DNA of 57,098 bases from Cyclobacteriaceae bacterium (GTDB lineage Bacteria; Bacteroidota; Bacteroidia; Cytophagales; Cyclobacteriaceae): contig JAGQYK010000011.1 of assembly GCA_020436125.1 (NCBI GenBank), positions 1 through 57,098 on the forward strand, given 5' to 3'. This document shows positions 1 to 10,123 of this stretch, in pieces. Every line of letters starts with the position of its first letter. Position 1 is the stretch's first letter. A program made the translations under genes and the position numbers. Under the pieces are notes generated by a model. The model had not been told where the DNA came from. It saw only the letters and a program-made list of their open reading frames with translations, and searched no databases.

Positions 1-1
1 T

Positions 2-3000
2 TTTGACTTTGTGGACAAACTCACTGTCAATAGAGAAACCGGACTTATCATTTTCCCCTACCTACATCCATTTGACTCAGCGTTGCGGGAGTTGTTTGCG
101 AAAGAAACAAACCCAACCACGAGAGATTTTCTCAATCAAAAGTATGTATACAAAGAATTGTATAATGACACCAAAGCAGCAGCAGAATTGCTGGCAACAA
201 AAAATAAATTCTACATCGTAGGTTCATTTAAAGCAGGATCAGGAAAGGACATCATCATTCAAGGATTTAATATTGCTCAGGGATCAGTAAAGGTTTACGC
301 AGGTGGAACACCACTGCAGGAAGGTACTGATTACACCGTAGATTATACTTTTGGTAAAGTGACCATACTCAATGAAGGTATACTCAGCTCTGGGAAAAAC
401 ATTACCATTAACTATGAGCAACAAGATCCCTTTGCTTTTCAAACACGCTCACTTTTAGGCACGCGGTTCGACTATAAGCTTAATGATGATGTTAATATAG
501 GATCGACTTTTTTATACTATAACGAGCGGCCGCTTATTTCCAGAAATCTAATTGGAACGGAACCCGCCAGAAACTTACAATATGGTGTTGATCTTAATTT
601 AAGAAAAGACTCCAGAGTGCTTACTAAAATGGTAGACGCACTACCATTTCTGCAAACAAAGGAAACATCGACAGTTAATCTCAATGCTGAGTTTGCACAA
701 TTGCTACCAGGAACCTCCAACATCGTAAACGGTGATGGTACATCTTTTATTGATGACTTTGAGAACAGTGCAACACCTTATAGTCTGCTTAATCCTACAG
801 GATGGAAACTTTCCACAGTTCCAAAAACACCTGACAATCGCTTTGACCCATCAGGAGGTGCTTTGGATGATATTACTGCTGGTTATAAACGCGCAAAACT
901 CGCATGGTACCAAATCGATAATCAATTTTACACAGGAGGAAACGGCCGATTCAAACCTTCTAACATTACTGATGACGATCTTCAAAATCACTATGTAAGA
1001 GCTGTATCACCACAAGAAATATTTCCGAATTTTGATCCGTTTATCGGAAATTTCAATGAACAAATTTTTGATTTGGCTTTTTACCCTTCTGAACGTGGCC
1101 CCTACAATTATAATCCAGATCTAAATCCTGATGGAACACTGAAAAACCCTACAACCAACTGGGGAGGGATTACTACCGCAATTAGAACAGAAGTAGATTT
1201 TGATAAAGCCAATATAGAGTATCTCGAATTTTGGATGTTGGATCCTTTTATTAATACTGAAAACGGTAGAATTAATGATGGCCGTGGAAATAACGAACCC
1301 AATACAACTGGAGGCCAATTGATATTTCATCTAGGAAGTATTTCTGAAGACCTGATGCGTGATGGGAAACATGCCTTTGAAAACGGGCTTCCGGCAGATG
1401 GAAATTTAGTAGGAGGTGGAGCCCTTGAAAATAATTGGGGGTATGTTACTACGCAACAATACTTAAACAATGCGTTTGACAATTCTGCTGAAGCAAGAGC
1501 CAATCAAGACGTAGGTTTAGATGGCTTAGGGAATGAAAAAGAAGCCGATACTTTCAGTGCGTTTGTCAATGCGGTTAACCCAGCCGCACGTCAGGTTGTA
1601 TTAGAAGACCCCTCTGCAGACGATTTTCAGCATTTTTTTGGCGATGAACTTGATGCCAGAGATGCCAAAATCCTGGAGCGCTACAAAAACTACAATGGAT
1701 TAGAAAATAACTCTCCTATATCCGGAGCGAATGATCAATTCTCCAAATCAGGAACCACCATTCCGGACAATGAAGATTTGAATCAAGACAATACACTGAG
1801 CGATTTAGATGAATACTACACTTACAATATCGACCTTAGGCCCAGCACGGTACAAGTAGGAAGAAAATATATCGTAGATCAAATTACATCAAAGGATAAC
1901 CCGGAAGCCACCTGGTATCTTTTCCGCATTCCCGTACGTCAATTTGATGATAAAGTGGGTGACATCAATGGGTTTAAATCTATCCGTTATGCGAGAATGT
2001 ATATGACAGGATTTTCTCAACCTGTAGTATTGAGGCTTGCTAAGTTCAGAGCTGTTGGAAACAAATGGAGGCGCTACGAAGGAAACCTTGAGGAATCAAA
2101 TTTTGGAGAAACGCTTGAACCTAACCTTGATAATTTTTCTGTATCTGTAGTAAACGTAGAGGAAAATGGCAGTGGAAACTCTGAAAAGCCAGCCTATATC
2201 GAACCTTTGAAGCGCGATAGAGATGTTACCTCTACCCAGCAGAGGCGTTTAAATGAACAGTCCGTTCAACTATGCGCTACTGATCTCCAAGATGGCGATG
2301 CCCGTGCCATCTATAAAAACGTAACGATGGACTTCTTCAACTACGGTCGCATTAAAATGTTCCTCTCGGCCCATGGAGCAAATCTGGAGGACGATCAACT
2401 TCACGGTTTTATAAGATTAGGAACTGACTTTGATGAAAACTATTACGAGGTAGAAATTCCGCTTAAAATAACCACCCCTGGAGCATCATCCATTGAATCG
2501 ATATGGCCTGAAGCGAATCAAATTGATCTTGACCTTAACGAACTCTATGCCCTTAAAGCACAACGTGACCGTGAAAGCTTCCCCTTGGCAGAAGCGTTTC
2601 CCAGGTCAGGTCCTAAACAAGCTGGCAAACATCTTATTAGAATATTAGGACGACCAGACTTAAGTCAAGTACAAATTCTAATGATAGGTGTTCGCAACCC
2701 ACGAAGTACAGATGCACAGGCTAAAGATGTTTGTTTGTGGGCCAATGAATTAAGACTAACGGATTTTGATCGCACTGCAGGGTGGGCGGCCAATGTGGTG
2801 CTAAGCACCAAGCTTGCCGATCTGGGAACAATCACTGGTTCTGTTAAGCACATTTCTTTTGGATATGGAGGTGTGCAATCGAAAATTTCTGAACGTGCCC
2901 GTGGAGAGACAACCACTTTTGATGTTTCTGCCAATATCAATGTGGATAAACTCTTGCCACAAAAAACAGGGTTAAAAATTCCAATGTTCATCAGCTACGA

Positions 3001-5377
3001 GAACACAACAATGAATCCGAATTTTGACCCTGCCAATCCTGACCTTCGGTTAGATGCAGCCCTTCGATCGTTCAACACAGAAGCAGAAAGACAAGAATAT
3101 AAAAACCTGATACGAGATGAGTCCATCAGGCGAAGTTTGAATTTTACTAATGTTAGAAAGGTAAAAGTGAAACAAGATGCCCGGCAGCATTTATATGACA
3201 TAGAAAATTTTGCGTTTACCTACGCTTTCACAGAGGCCACCAGAACTAATTTTAATCTGATTGCAGACACCAAAAAGAATATTAAAGGTGCAGTTGCCTG
3301 GCAGTTCAGTCCGAAATTTCAAGGGTTTGAACCTTTCAAAGAAACAGAAGCGCTCTCTTCCAAGTATTTAAGACTCATTAAAGATTTTAATTTTAATCCA
3401 GTGCCTACTAACATTTCGATCAGAGGAGAACTGGACAGATCATTCAGTAAAATCGTCTATAGAAATGCTGTTCAGGATCAGGGAGGAGCATTGCCCAACT
3501 ATCAAAAGTTTTTTGTTTTTAATCGTTTTTACAATGTGCGGTGGAACCTGACTAAAGCTTTAAGCTTTGATTATAACTCCAGAGTGAATGCTATTATCGA
3601 TGAGCCCGATGGAGATATTGATACAAAAGAAAAGCAAGACAGTGTATTGATCAATCTCAAAAAGTTTGGCCGAATGAAAAACTTTGAACAAACAATGACA
3701 GCTAACTATACCTTACCTTTGGAAAAGTTTCCTGTTACAGATTGGCTAGGTGCTGAATATCGATACAACGTAGGTTACTCATGGCGAGCGGGTCCGCTGG
3801 AAAAACAAGAATCACTTCAACTGGGCAACACCATACAGAATACACAAGATCAAGGCTTAACCGGAAGGATTGATCTTACTAAGCTTTATAATAAGGTAGG
3901 GTACTTAAACAAAGTGAATACACCCAAAAGACCTACAAGTGCAACACAGCGTCCTCAACCACAACCAGACACGGTGAAGCAGGCCCCAGACCTGGCAGCA
4001 GTAAGAGGTTTTTTGAGATTGCTCATGTCCGTTAGAAACATAAGTGGTACCTATAATATTACACAGGGTACTATTCTGCCAGGTTTTCTCCCAGAGCCCA
4101 ATTTATTTGGAATGGATAAGGGATGGAGTACACCAGGATGGGGTTTTATTCTTGGCCAACAAGATCCTAATCTTAGATTTAAAGCCGCTAAAGAAGGCTG
4201 GATGAGCACCAGCGAAGAACAATCCGCTCTCTATAGTCAGGTGCAAACCAAAGACATGGGCCTGCGAGCAAGCATTGAACCATCAACTGATTTCAAAATT
4301 CAATTGGATGCAAAAAAGACTTCCAGTTCAACTTTTACGGAAACTTTTGTTTACGATCCCACCGTTGCCAATAATGATCTCAACGGATTTGTTTCAAGAA
4401 CACCCAATCGCATTGGCTCTTATAAGGTTTCAATTTTATCCATCAACACAGCCTTTAAAAATAATACCAGCAAGGAGTCAACTGTATTTCAGGAATTTGA
4501 AAGAAATATAGAAGAGATTAAAAGTCGCTTTACATCGCTTACAGGTCAGGGATATGAATCAAAATCTCAGGATGTGCTAATTCCTGCTTTCATTGCTGCC
4601 TACACTGGTAAAAGTACCGATCGTGTCAGTCTATCTCCTTTTCCAAATATCCCAATTCCAGGCTGGCGCGTTGATTACTCCGGGCTAAGTAAACTAGAGC
4701 CTTTAAAAGATTTATTTCAATCCATTACGCTCAATCATGCGTATTCATCAAATTATTCCGTGCTAAATTATAACACCTCATTGGAGTACTCAGATGTAGG
4801 CATCAGTGTACCCGTAGAGGATTACAACAGTGGTGGAAACTTTGGCACTGTAACCAACGAAGCGGGGGAGCTTATTCCTATCTACGTGATCAGTCAAGTG
4901 CTTATCTCTGAAACATTTGCCCCGCTGATTGGGATTAATGTACGTACCAAGAAAAAGCTGAGCATGCGTTTTGAGTATAAAACCAAGCGCGACCTGGCTC
5001 TTAATATTTCCAACGCACAAATCACAGAACTCAATAGTAAAGATTGGTCAGTGGAATTGGGCTACACCAAAAACAATATGAAATTGCCGTGGAAGAGCCA
5101 GGGAAGAGTGCTCACCATTAAAAATGATATCACTTTCCGTCTTAATATGAGTATTACCAATAACCGCACAATTCAACGGAAAATTGAAGAGGTCAACACC
5201 ATTACCAACGGTAACATCAATTTTCAACTAAGGCCAAATGTTAACTACGTTGTCAATCAAAAATTGAACATTCAATTCTACGTGGATAGGAACGTGAATG
5301 AGCCCTTAGTTACCAATTCTTACCGTAGATCGACCACCCGAGTAGGCTTTAAAATCCTATTTAATCTGGCACAATAG
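2..5377 (+). CDS. sprA: SprA/Sov-type T9SS outer-membrane translocon, 5' truncated by window edge
   Basis: The reading frame is open from base 2 to the stop at 5375-5377, about 1791 residues, with no start inside the window, so this is the C-terminal part of a larger protein; SprA family members are usually over 2,000 residues. SprA is the giant outer-membrane beta-barrel through which type IX secretion substrates leave the cell, and it is needed for gliding in some Bacteroidota. Seen here: long stretches rich in aromatic/polar alternation, Asp/Asn-rich loops (for example around residues 240-450), and a C-terminal region containing NAQITELNSKDWSVELGYT, which I recognise as typical of SprA. 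The protein ends in a barrel-like strand (TRVGFKILFNLAQ). gcvH follows 79 nt later. Family assignment is confident; details of the missing N-terminus cannot be given. Confidence 0.9.
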   Translation, partial: FDFVDKLTVNRETGLIIFPYLHPFDSALRELFAKETNPTTRDFLNQKYVYKELYNDTKAAAELLATKNKFYIVGSFKAGSGKDIIIQGFNIAQGSVKVYAGGTPLQEGTDYTVDYTFGKVTILNEGILSSGKNITINYEQQDPFAFQTRSLLGTRFDYKLNDDVNIGSTFLYYNERPLISRNLIGTEPARNLQYGVDLNLRKDSRVLTKMVDALPFLQTKETSTVNLNAEFAQLLPGTSNIVNGDGTSFIDDFENSATPYSLLNPTGWKLSTVPKTPDNRFDPSGGALDDITAGYKRAKLAWYQIDNQFYTGGNGRFKPSNITDDDLQNHYVRAVSPQEIFPNFDPFIGNFNEQIFDLAFYPSERGPYNYNPDLNPDGTLKNPTTNWGGITTAIRTEVDFDKANIEYLEFWMLDPFINTENGRINDGRGNNEPNTTGGQLIFHLGSISEDLMRDGKHAFENGLPADGNLVGGGALENNWGYVTTQQYLNNAFDNSAEARANQDVGLDGLGNEKEADTFSAFVNAVNPAARQVVLEDPSADDFQHFFGDELDARDAKILERYKNYNGLENNSPISGANDQFSKSGTTIPDNEDLNQDNTLSDLDEYYTYNIDLRPSTVQVGRKYIVDQITSKDNPEATWYLFRIPVRQFDDKVGDINGFKSIRYARMYMTGFSQPVVLRLAKFRAVGNKWRRYEGNLEESNFGETLEPNLDNFSVSVVNVEENGSGNSEKPAYIEPLKRDRDVTSTQQRRLNEQSVQLCATDLQDGDARAIYKNVTMDFFNYGRIKMFLSAHGANLEDDQLHGFIRLGTDFDENYYEVEIPLKITTPGASSIESIWPEANQIDLDLNELYALKAQRDRESFPLAEAFPRSGPKQAGKHLIRILGRPDLSQVQILMIGVRNPRSTDAQAKDVCLWANELRLTDFDRTAGWAANVVLSTKLADLGTITGSVKHISFGYGGVQSKISERARGETTTFDVSANINVDKLLPQKTGLKIPMFISYENTTMNPNFDPANPDLRLDAALRSFNTEAERQEYKNLIRDESIRRSLNFTNVRKVKVKQDARQHLYDIENFAFTYAFTEATRTNFNLIADTKKNIKGAVAWQFSPKFQGFEPFKETEALSSKYLRLIKDFNFNPVPTNISIRGELDRSFSKIVYRNAVQDQGGALPNYQKFFVFNRFYNVRWNLTKALSFDYNSRVNAIIDEPDGDIDTKEKQDSVLINLKKFGRMKNFEQTMTANYTLPLEKFPVTDWLGAEYRYNVGYSWRAGPLEKQESLQLGNTIQNTQDQGLTGRIDLTKLYNKVGYLNKVNTPKRPTSATQRPQPQPDTVKQAPDLAAVRGFLRLLMSVRNISGTYNITQGTILPGFLPEPNLFGMDKGWSTPGWGFILGQQDPNLRFKAAKEGWMSTSEEQSALYSQVQTKDMGLRASIEPSTDFKIQLDAKKTSSSTFTETFVYDPTVANNDLNGFVSRTPNRIGSYKVSILSINTAFKNNTSKESTVFQEFERNIEEIKSRFTSLTGQGYESKSQDVLIPAFIAAYTGKSTDRVSLSPFPNIPIPGWRVDYSGLSKLEPLKDLFQSITLNHAYSSNYSVLNYNTSLEYSDVGISVPVEDYNSGGNFGTVTNEAGELIPIYVISQVLISETFAPLIGINVRTKKKLSMRFEYKTKRDLALNISNAQITELNSKDWSVELGYTKNNMKLPWKSQGRVLTIKNDITFRLNMSITNNRTIQRKIEEVNTITNGNINFQLRPNVNYVVNQKLNIQFYVDRNVNEPLVTNSYRRSTTRVGFKILFNLAQ

Positions 5378-5424
5378 CAGCCCCTACCCGCTAACTTAAT
5401 GGTGGACTTTATCAAAAATCCCCT

Positions 5425-5432
5425 TATTTTTG
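5425..5432 (+). promoter_or_regulatory. possible -7 promoter element for gcvH
   Basis: TATTTTTG matches the Bacteroidota -7 consensus TAnnTTTG and lies 25 nt before the gcvH ATG. No convincing TTTG element is seen at the usual -33 distance, so the call is tentative. Confidence 0.35.
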
Positions 5433-5456
5433 GGCATTCTAATTTAAAATCTCATC

Positions 5457-5834
5457 ATGAATATTCCTGCAGACCTTAAGTACACCAAAGACCATGAATG
5501 GATAAAAATTGATGGCAACACGGCCACCATCGGAATCACAGATTTTGCTCAAAGCGAACTGGGAGATATCGTTTATGTGGACATTTCTACTGTTGGACAA
5601 GAAATCGGCCAGCATGAAGTATTTGGTACTATAGAGGCAGTAAAAACTGTTTCTGACTTATTTATGCCCATCGCTGGTAAAGTGCTGGAAGTAAATGCAG
5701 AACTGGATGCCAACCCTGAAAAAGTGAACGAAGATCCCTATGCAGGATGGCTTATTAAAATGGAAGTAAGTGATGCATCACAGGCAGATGGACTCCTATC
5801 CGCTGATGCCTATAAGGAACTTATTGGTCAGTAA
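5457..5834 (+). CDS. gcvH: glycine cleavage system H protein
   Basis: This 125-residue protein has the usual length of GcvH, the lipoyl-carrying shuttle of the glycine cleavage complex, which passes the aminomethyl group between the P, T and L proteins in the cytoplasm. The swinging-arm lysine is K63 in EAVKTVSD. The start region YTKDHEWI and the C-terminal [12 protein letters not shown] are also typical. The ATG at 5457 is preceded by a -7 promoter-like element. lipA, which makes the lipoyl group, follows 35 nt downstream, so the pair forms a small lipoylation unit. The P and T proteins are not in the window; the L protein (lpdA) is at 51711-53102. Confidence 0.96.
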   Translation: MNIPADLKYTKDHEWIKIDGNTATIGITDFAQSELGDIVYVDISTVGQEIGQHEVFGTIEAVKTVSDLFMPIAGKVLEVNAELDANPEKVNEDPYAGWLIKMEVSDASQADGLLSADAYKELIGQ

Positions 5835-5869
5835 TCTGTTATTTTTAACAGGTTCAAATTGCTATCATT

Positions 5870-6757
5870 TTGATCGACTTACCGGTAATATCTGCTGAAG
5901 AAACCCGCAAACGCAAACCCAATTGGCTGCGCGTAAAATTGCCTATTGGACCAGAATATGCGAAGGTCAGAAAACTGGTAGATAACTATAAGCTTCATAC
6001 GATATGTGAAAGTGGTAACTGCCCTAACATGGGAGAATGTTGGGGTGCAGGTACAGCCACATTTATGATTTTAGGAAACATTTGTACCCGAAGCTGCACA
6101 TTTTGTGCTGTGGCAACAGGAAGGCCTACAGAGTACGATTTGGATGAACCTAAGCGAGTAGCTGAAGCCATCAAACTAATGGGTGTAAAACATGCGGTGC
6201 TCACATCTGTTAATCGTGACGAACTCAAAGACCGTGGTGCAGAAGTATGGTATCAAACTGTGGTGGAAACCAAAAAAGCTAGCCCTGAAACTACCATTGA
6301 AACATTAATTCCAGATGTCAAAGGAAACTGGGATGCTTTGTATCGCATGATTGAAGGTGGCCAGGAGGTAGTATCTCATAACATGGAAACTGTGGGCAGG
6401 ATGTATCGCATCGTGCGCCCACAAGCCAAGTACGATCGTAGCCTGGAGCAAATCAAAAGAACTCGCGAAGCAGGGATGAGAACCAAGTCAGGGATCATGC
6501 TAGGAGTAGGTGAAACCAAAGAAGAAGTGTTCAAAGCCATGGACGATCTTGTGGAAAATCAACTCATGATTTTGACTTTAGGTCAATATTTACAGCCTAC
6601 CAAGATGCACCTGGAAGTAGCTGAATATGTACACCCGGACACTTTTGAAATGTACCGCGAAGAAGGTTTAAAAAGAGGACTTAAATATGTCGAATCAGGA
6701 CCTCTTGTAAGATCATCGTATCACGCGGAAAGACACGTAAATGTGCCATTCGATTAA
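5870..6757 (+). CDS. lipA: lipoyl synthase (radical SAM)
   Basis: LipA inserts two sulfur atoms into protein-bound octanoyl groups. Both iron-sulfur cluster motifs are present: CX4CX5C at C46, C51, C57 for the auxiliary cluster and the radical SAM motif CX3CX2C at C72, C76, C79. The conserved C-terminal RSSYHAE is at residues 281-287. The length of 295 is normal. The start is a TTG at 5870: an in-frame stop lies at 5846, no ATG or GTG occurs between it and the TTG, and the encoded MIDLPVIS matches the usual N-terminus of the family. It sits 35 nt downstream of gcvH, an apoprotein substrate of the lipoylation route. Confidence 0.96.
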   Translation: MIDLPVISAEETRKRKPNWLRVKLPIGPEYAKVRKLVDNYKLHTICESGNCPNMGECWGAGTATFMILGNICTRSCTFCAVATGRPTEYDLDEPKRVAEAIKLMGVKHAVLTSVNRDELKDRGAEVWYQTVVETKKASPETTIETLIPDVKGNWDALYRMIEGGQEVVSHNMETVGRMYRIVRPQAKYDRSLEQIKRTREAGMRTKSGIMLGVGETKEEVFKAMDDLVENQLMILTLGQYLQPTKMHLEVAEYVHPDTFEMYREEGLKRGLKYVESGPLVRSSYHAERHVNVPFD

Positions 6758-6769
6758 CCTCTGCTATAC

Positions 6770-8272
6770 TTAATCATTCTTGATCCTATCTGTTCTGTTA
6801 GCCAATTCCCAGGCTGTATAGAATACAAGCTTTGTTCTTTTCGTTAAGAGCTCAAAGTTGATCTTATCTACCTCATCACTTGGTAAGTGATAATCTTCAT
6901 GAATACCATCAAAGTAAAAGATGATAGGTATATCATTCTTAGCAAAATTCCAGTGATCGGAGCGTTTATACAGATTAGTGGGGTGATTCACATCATTGTA
7001 CATGTAGTCAAAATCCAGTTGCGTATAGGTCTTATTTACCCTTTCACTAATTTGATGGAGCTCTTGCGACAGTTTATCCGAACCTATTACATAAACATAG
7101 TCTGGTTTACCTTTATGCTCAGGATCCGATCGTCCAATCATATCAATATTGAGGTCAACCACTGTATTGCTTAATGGAAATACCGGATGTTCCGAATAAT
7201 ACTGAGAACCAAACAAGCCCATTTCCTCTCCTGTAACAGTCATAAAGAGCATACTTCTCCGAGGCCCATTCCCTTCCTCCTTTGCTTTCGCAAATACTTT
7301 TGCCATTTGTAATACAGCAACTGTTCCTGATCCATCATCATCCGCTCCGTTGTTAATTAGATCTCCTGTACCTTCCGATAATTTTCCTATATGGTCATAG
7401 TGAGAGGTAACTACAATCAGCTCATCTTTTTTGTCAGAGCCTTCTAGATATCCCAATACATTTTCTGAATTAACCTGCTTGATCTCATTTTGAAAGTTAT
7501 ACTTTATACTACCCTCCCTCACCTTTCTAATTCTATTTGTTTTGTTAGGGTCTGTGGCGTAAGAATGAAGTGTTGCGAAGTCAGTATCCATTATTTTTTC
7601 CACTGTAGAGGGTGACAGAAAAGCAACTGCCTCCATATCTGCTGAGCCTGTGGGCTTAGTTAAAGTCATTCTCCTTGAAACAAAACTTTGCTTGGCTCTG
7701 CTGGCAAAGGCATTAAAAGTAGCCTCATCCTTAAAGTTACAAATCAAAACTGCTTTAGCTCCTTTATTCAATAAATCTGCAGTAGGTATTTCACTTGTAC
7801 GGTTTTCACTTACCACAAGGACTGCTTTTCCGGAAATATCAATCTTATCAAGACTAGACGCCTCTCCATTACCCACAAATACAATCTCAGCATTTCCCTT
7901 TACTCCGCTCAAGCCTAAAAAAACAAAGTCTCTGAAATTTTGAAATGATATTGTTGCCGTATTGATAGCAGACTTTCCAGGAACAATGGTGTACAAAGGA
8001 ACATTTTGATAATATCCGCCATTGCCAACAGGTCCTTTTAATCCTATCTCTTCAAAGTGAGCTCTTATAAACGCTGCCGCCATTTTTTGTCCTCTGGATC
8101 CTGTCTTTCTCCCTTCAAGCGCATCGGAAGCAATAATTGTTAAGTTTTCCTTTAGGTCTGATAACAACACTTGCTCACCATACTGAATAGCCACAGGATC
8201 TTTTTGCGCAAAAACAATTGCATTACTAAAAATGAAAAATAAAATAAAACCTACTCTGCCCTTTTTATACAT
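6770..8272 (-). CDS. exported M28 family metallopeptidase with PA-like insert
   Basis: A 500-residue protein with an N-terminal signal peptide (about residues 1-22, ending FAQ). The C-terminal half is an M28 (aminopeptidase Y/S type) di-zinc peptidase: HxD at H291/D293 in SHYDHIG, bridging Asp in NNGADDDGSG (311-313), the catalytic Glu pair in TGEEMGLFGS (349-350), Asp377 in NIDMIGR, and the last His462 in DYHLPSDEVDKIN. All ligands are present, so it should be active. Residues about 120-230 resemble a PA (protease-associated) insert. It faces lipA convergently, 12 nt apart. It probably trims peptides in the periplasm or outside the cell; the substrate is unknown. Confidence 0.9.
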   Translation of the reverse strand: MYKKGRVGFILFFIFSNAIVFAQKDPVAIQYGEQVLLSDLKENLTIIASDALEGRKTGSRGQKMAAAFIRAHFEEIGLKGPVGNGGYYQNVPLYTIVPGKSAINTATISFQNFRDFVFLGLSGVKGNAEIVFVGNGEASSLDKIDISGKAVLVVSENRTSEIPTADLLNKGAKAVLICNFKDEATFNAFASRAKQSFVSRRMTLTKPTGSADMEAVAFLSPSTVEKIMDTDFATLHSYATDPNKTNRIRKVREGSIKYNFQNEIKQVNSENVLGYLEGSDKKDELIVVTSHYDHIGKLSEGTGDLINNGADDDGSGTVAVLQMAKVFAKAKEEGNGPRRSMLFMTVTGEEMGLFGSQYYSEHPVFPLSNTVVDLNIDMIGRSDPEHKGKPDYVYVIGSDKLSQELHQISERVNKTYTQLDFDYMYNDVNHPTNLYKRSDHWNFAKNDIPIIFYFDGIHEDYHLPSDEVDKINFELLTKRTKLVFYTAWELANRTDRIKND

Positions 8273-8298
8273 ATCAATAAATTAAATCTAAAACCAAA

Positions 8299-9027
8299 CT
8301 AAATACCTAGCACATCACGCTTGGTCCACACTTCATCCAAAGGATCGCCCTTGCTACTTTTTCCGCTGTGCCTCCATTTTCCATTCTCAATCTTAAAATC
8401 AAATTGAAGGCTTGCACCTACCCTAGAATTATCTCTGGAGAAAAACTCAATGTTCTCAGTATATTTTCCGTCTTTGGTGGTGTATGAACCACCTCCTGTT
8501 CCAAAAAATTCTTTGGTCTCTACATTATAAGCAATCCATTGAAATCTTGTTCCAGACAAAATCTTCATTGTTCTGCGAAGGCCAGGTGTTCTCTCAGACA
8601 TTTCACCATCATTGTAACGGCCTGTTATCAACCAAGCTCCTGCTAATTTACCTGGACCTCCATTATCTATTCTTTTCCATTCTGTTTTATCCATGGTGAG
8701 TTTATTACCCTTCACAGAAATAGGATAAATTTTTCTTGTCATTACGGTGGCTTCATCATGTGTATTATACTCCCACATCCATTCCATTCCATCTGGCGTC
8801 AGTTTCCACTCGCCACCCTCGGTGGAAAGGAATTCATCCGACTTATAAAATGTAACAGAAAAATGCTTTTCAGTGATAATCCACAAACCGAGTTTACCAT
8901 CAGAAGTAGTCTCCCAGGCACCTATTAACTGAGAAGCTTTCTGTACAGGTTCATCTGCAGACTTATAACTAAATGCAGTGGCCATCAGGCCAATTACAAA
9001 CAGAGCGTATAATTTCAAATTATTCAT
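8299..9027 (-). CDS. exported protein with two lipocalin-like modules, function unknown
   Basis: A 242-residue protein with a signal peptide at the N-terminus (MNNLKLYALFVIGLMATAFS). It seems to contain two copies of one beta-rich module: residues about 35-130 begin LIGAWETTSDG and residues about 131-239 begin LAGAWLITGRYNDG, and each then has a Trp/Gly-rich strand, a GG..Y/W strand and a closing K.EWKR / DEVWTKR strand. This layout resembles small lipocalin-like domains common in Bacteroidota secreted proteins. A promoter-like element lies 29 nt upstream of the ATG. The M28 peptidase gene is 26 nt downstream on the same strand, so they may be cotranscribed. No ligand or activity can be deduced. 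Confidence 0.6.
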   Translation of the reverse strand: MNNLKLYALFVIGLMATAFSYKSADEPVQKASQLIGAWETTSDGKLGLWIITEKHFSVTFYKSDEFLSTEGGEWKLTPDGMEWMWEYNTHDEATVMTRKIYPISVKGNKLTMDKTEWKRIDNGGPGKLAGAWLITGRYNDGEMSERTPGLRRTMKILSGTRFQWIAYNVETKEFFGTGGGSYTTKDGKYTENIEFFSRDNSRVGASLQFDFKIENGKWRHSGKSSKGDPLDEVWTKRDVLGI

Positions 9028-9055
9028 AGCTTATAATTTTATAACTGAATTCAGT

Positions 9056-9086
9056 CAAATATAATTTTTTCCGGACTGGTTTTAAA
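9056..9086 (-). promoter_or_regulatory. promoter for 8299-9027
   Basis: On the minus strand TATATTTG (9056-9063) fits the -7 element TAnnTTTG, and TTTA (9083-9086) lies 19 nt upstream in place of the -33 TTTG. The -7 element is 29 nt from the start codon. Confidence 0.45.
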
Positions 9087-9091
9087 TAATT

Positions 9092-10123
9092 CTAAACCTG
9101 CGATTCAAGCAGCTCCAATAAATAAAGCTGATTTTTAGCTCTATTAATGTTTTGGCGAGGATAGGAGGTTTGATAATAAGTGTCCCCATTCAAAAAATCG
9201 GTTAGAAAACGAAGCCCAATCATATAAGTCATGATGGATCCAGCAATGGGTATGGCCAACTTTTCCTCATCAGAGAGAATTGTACCCATTTCAGATAGGT
9301 ACCCATCTAAAATAGCCTGATGGATTTCCTCCCTTATTTTGATTTTTGAAAAATCAATTTCTTCCTCCGATACCGGACTCACAAATGTGCGAATCATGTC
9401 TCCTAAATCGTAAATGAAATAGCCAGGCATAAGCGTATCTAAATCAATAACACAGACGATCTTATTGGTATCTCGCTCGAATAGCACATTATTGATCTTA
9501 GTGTCATTATGAATAATCCTCAAAATCAATTGATTAGACCGAATAAGATTTGTGTACTTTTCAACGAGATATTTATATGACTTATACTTATCGATCAATT
9601 CATTTGCGAGTTGTATTCTTTCAGATGATGATGTAGACAACGCCATTTCAAATTGCTCATACCGAAGTGACAAGTCATGAAACCTAGGTATGGTTTCTTG
9701 GAACTTTGAAATATCGCATCCTTGCAGCTGGCGTGACAATTGTCCAAAGGCCTGGGCCGCTGCATAGGCTTGCTTATCGTTAGCCACCTCGTTGATTGAT
9801 ACCGTATTTTCAAAATAGGGAAAGAGTCGCCATGGATATCCCTCCTCATCAAAAAATAAATCCTCTCCGGAAAGTGTCTTTATTGCATGAAGGAATAAAT
9901 AATCAGGAGCGTTCTGCTTGAGAAAAGAGGATGCCTCCTTTAAGTTATCCGATAATACCCTGGGCTGAAGAAAAACATTTTTATTAATCCGCTGCAATAC
10001 GTATCCTGGTAAAACCTTATAGGTATAATTAATATGGCCTGAATTTATTCTTTCAATGGAAAGTTGGGACGCGTTTAAACCATACGCCTTCAATACAGGT
10101 GTAATCGTATGTATTAGGTCCAC
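9092..10123 (-). CDS. NahK-like APH-fold sugar kinase
   Basis: A 343-residue kinase of the aminoglycoside phosphotransferase fold. The Brenner motif HxDxxxxN is seen as H205-D207-N212 in IIHNDTKINN, and the metal-binding IDLDT is at residues 226-230. YVLQRINKNVF (41-51) and the region after IDLDT (PGYFIYDLGDMIRTF) are what I recognise from the Bacteroidota proteins related to N-acetylhexosamine 1-kinase (NahK), often mis-labelled mucin desulfatase. The start overlaps the end of the upstream nucleotidyltransferase by 10 nt. A kinase plus an NTP-sugar transferase suggests salvage of a free sugar by anomeric phosphorylation and activation. The exact sugar is an inference. Confidence 0.75.
   Translation of the reverse strand: MDLIHTITPVLKAYGLNASQLSIERINSGHINYTYKVLPGYVLQRINKNVFLQPRVLSDNLKEASSFLKQNAPDYLFLHAIKTLSGEDLFFDEEGYPWRLFPYFENTVSINEVANDKQAYAAAQAFGQLSRQLQGCDISKFQETIPRFHDLSLRYEQFEMALSTSSSERIQLANELIDKYKSYKYLVEKYTNLIRSNQLILRIIHNDTKINNVLFERDTNKIVCVIDLDTLMPGYFIYDLGDMIRTFVSPVSEEEIDFSKIKIREEIHQAILDGYLSEMGTILSDEEKLAIPIAGSIMTYMIGLRFLTDFLNGDTYYQTSYPRQNINRAKNQLYLLELLESQV

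Noticed and set aside
5425-5456. CCCC/GGG hairpin near 5421-5434 as an sprA terminator
   Set aside because: The stem is three to four base pairs and overlaps the better-supported -7 element TATTTTTG of gcvH.
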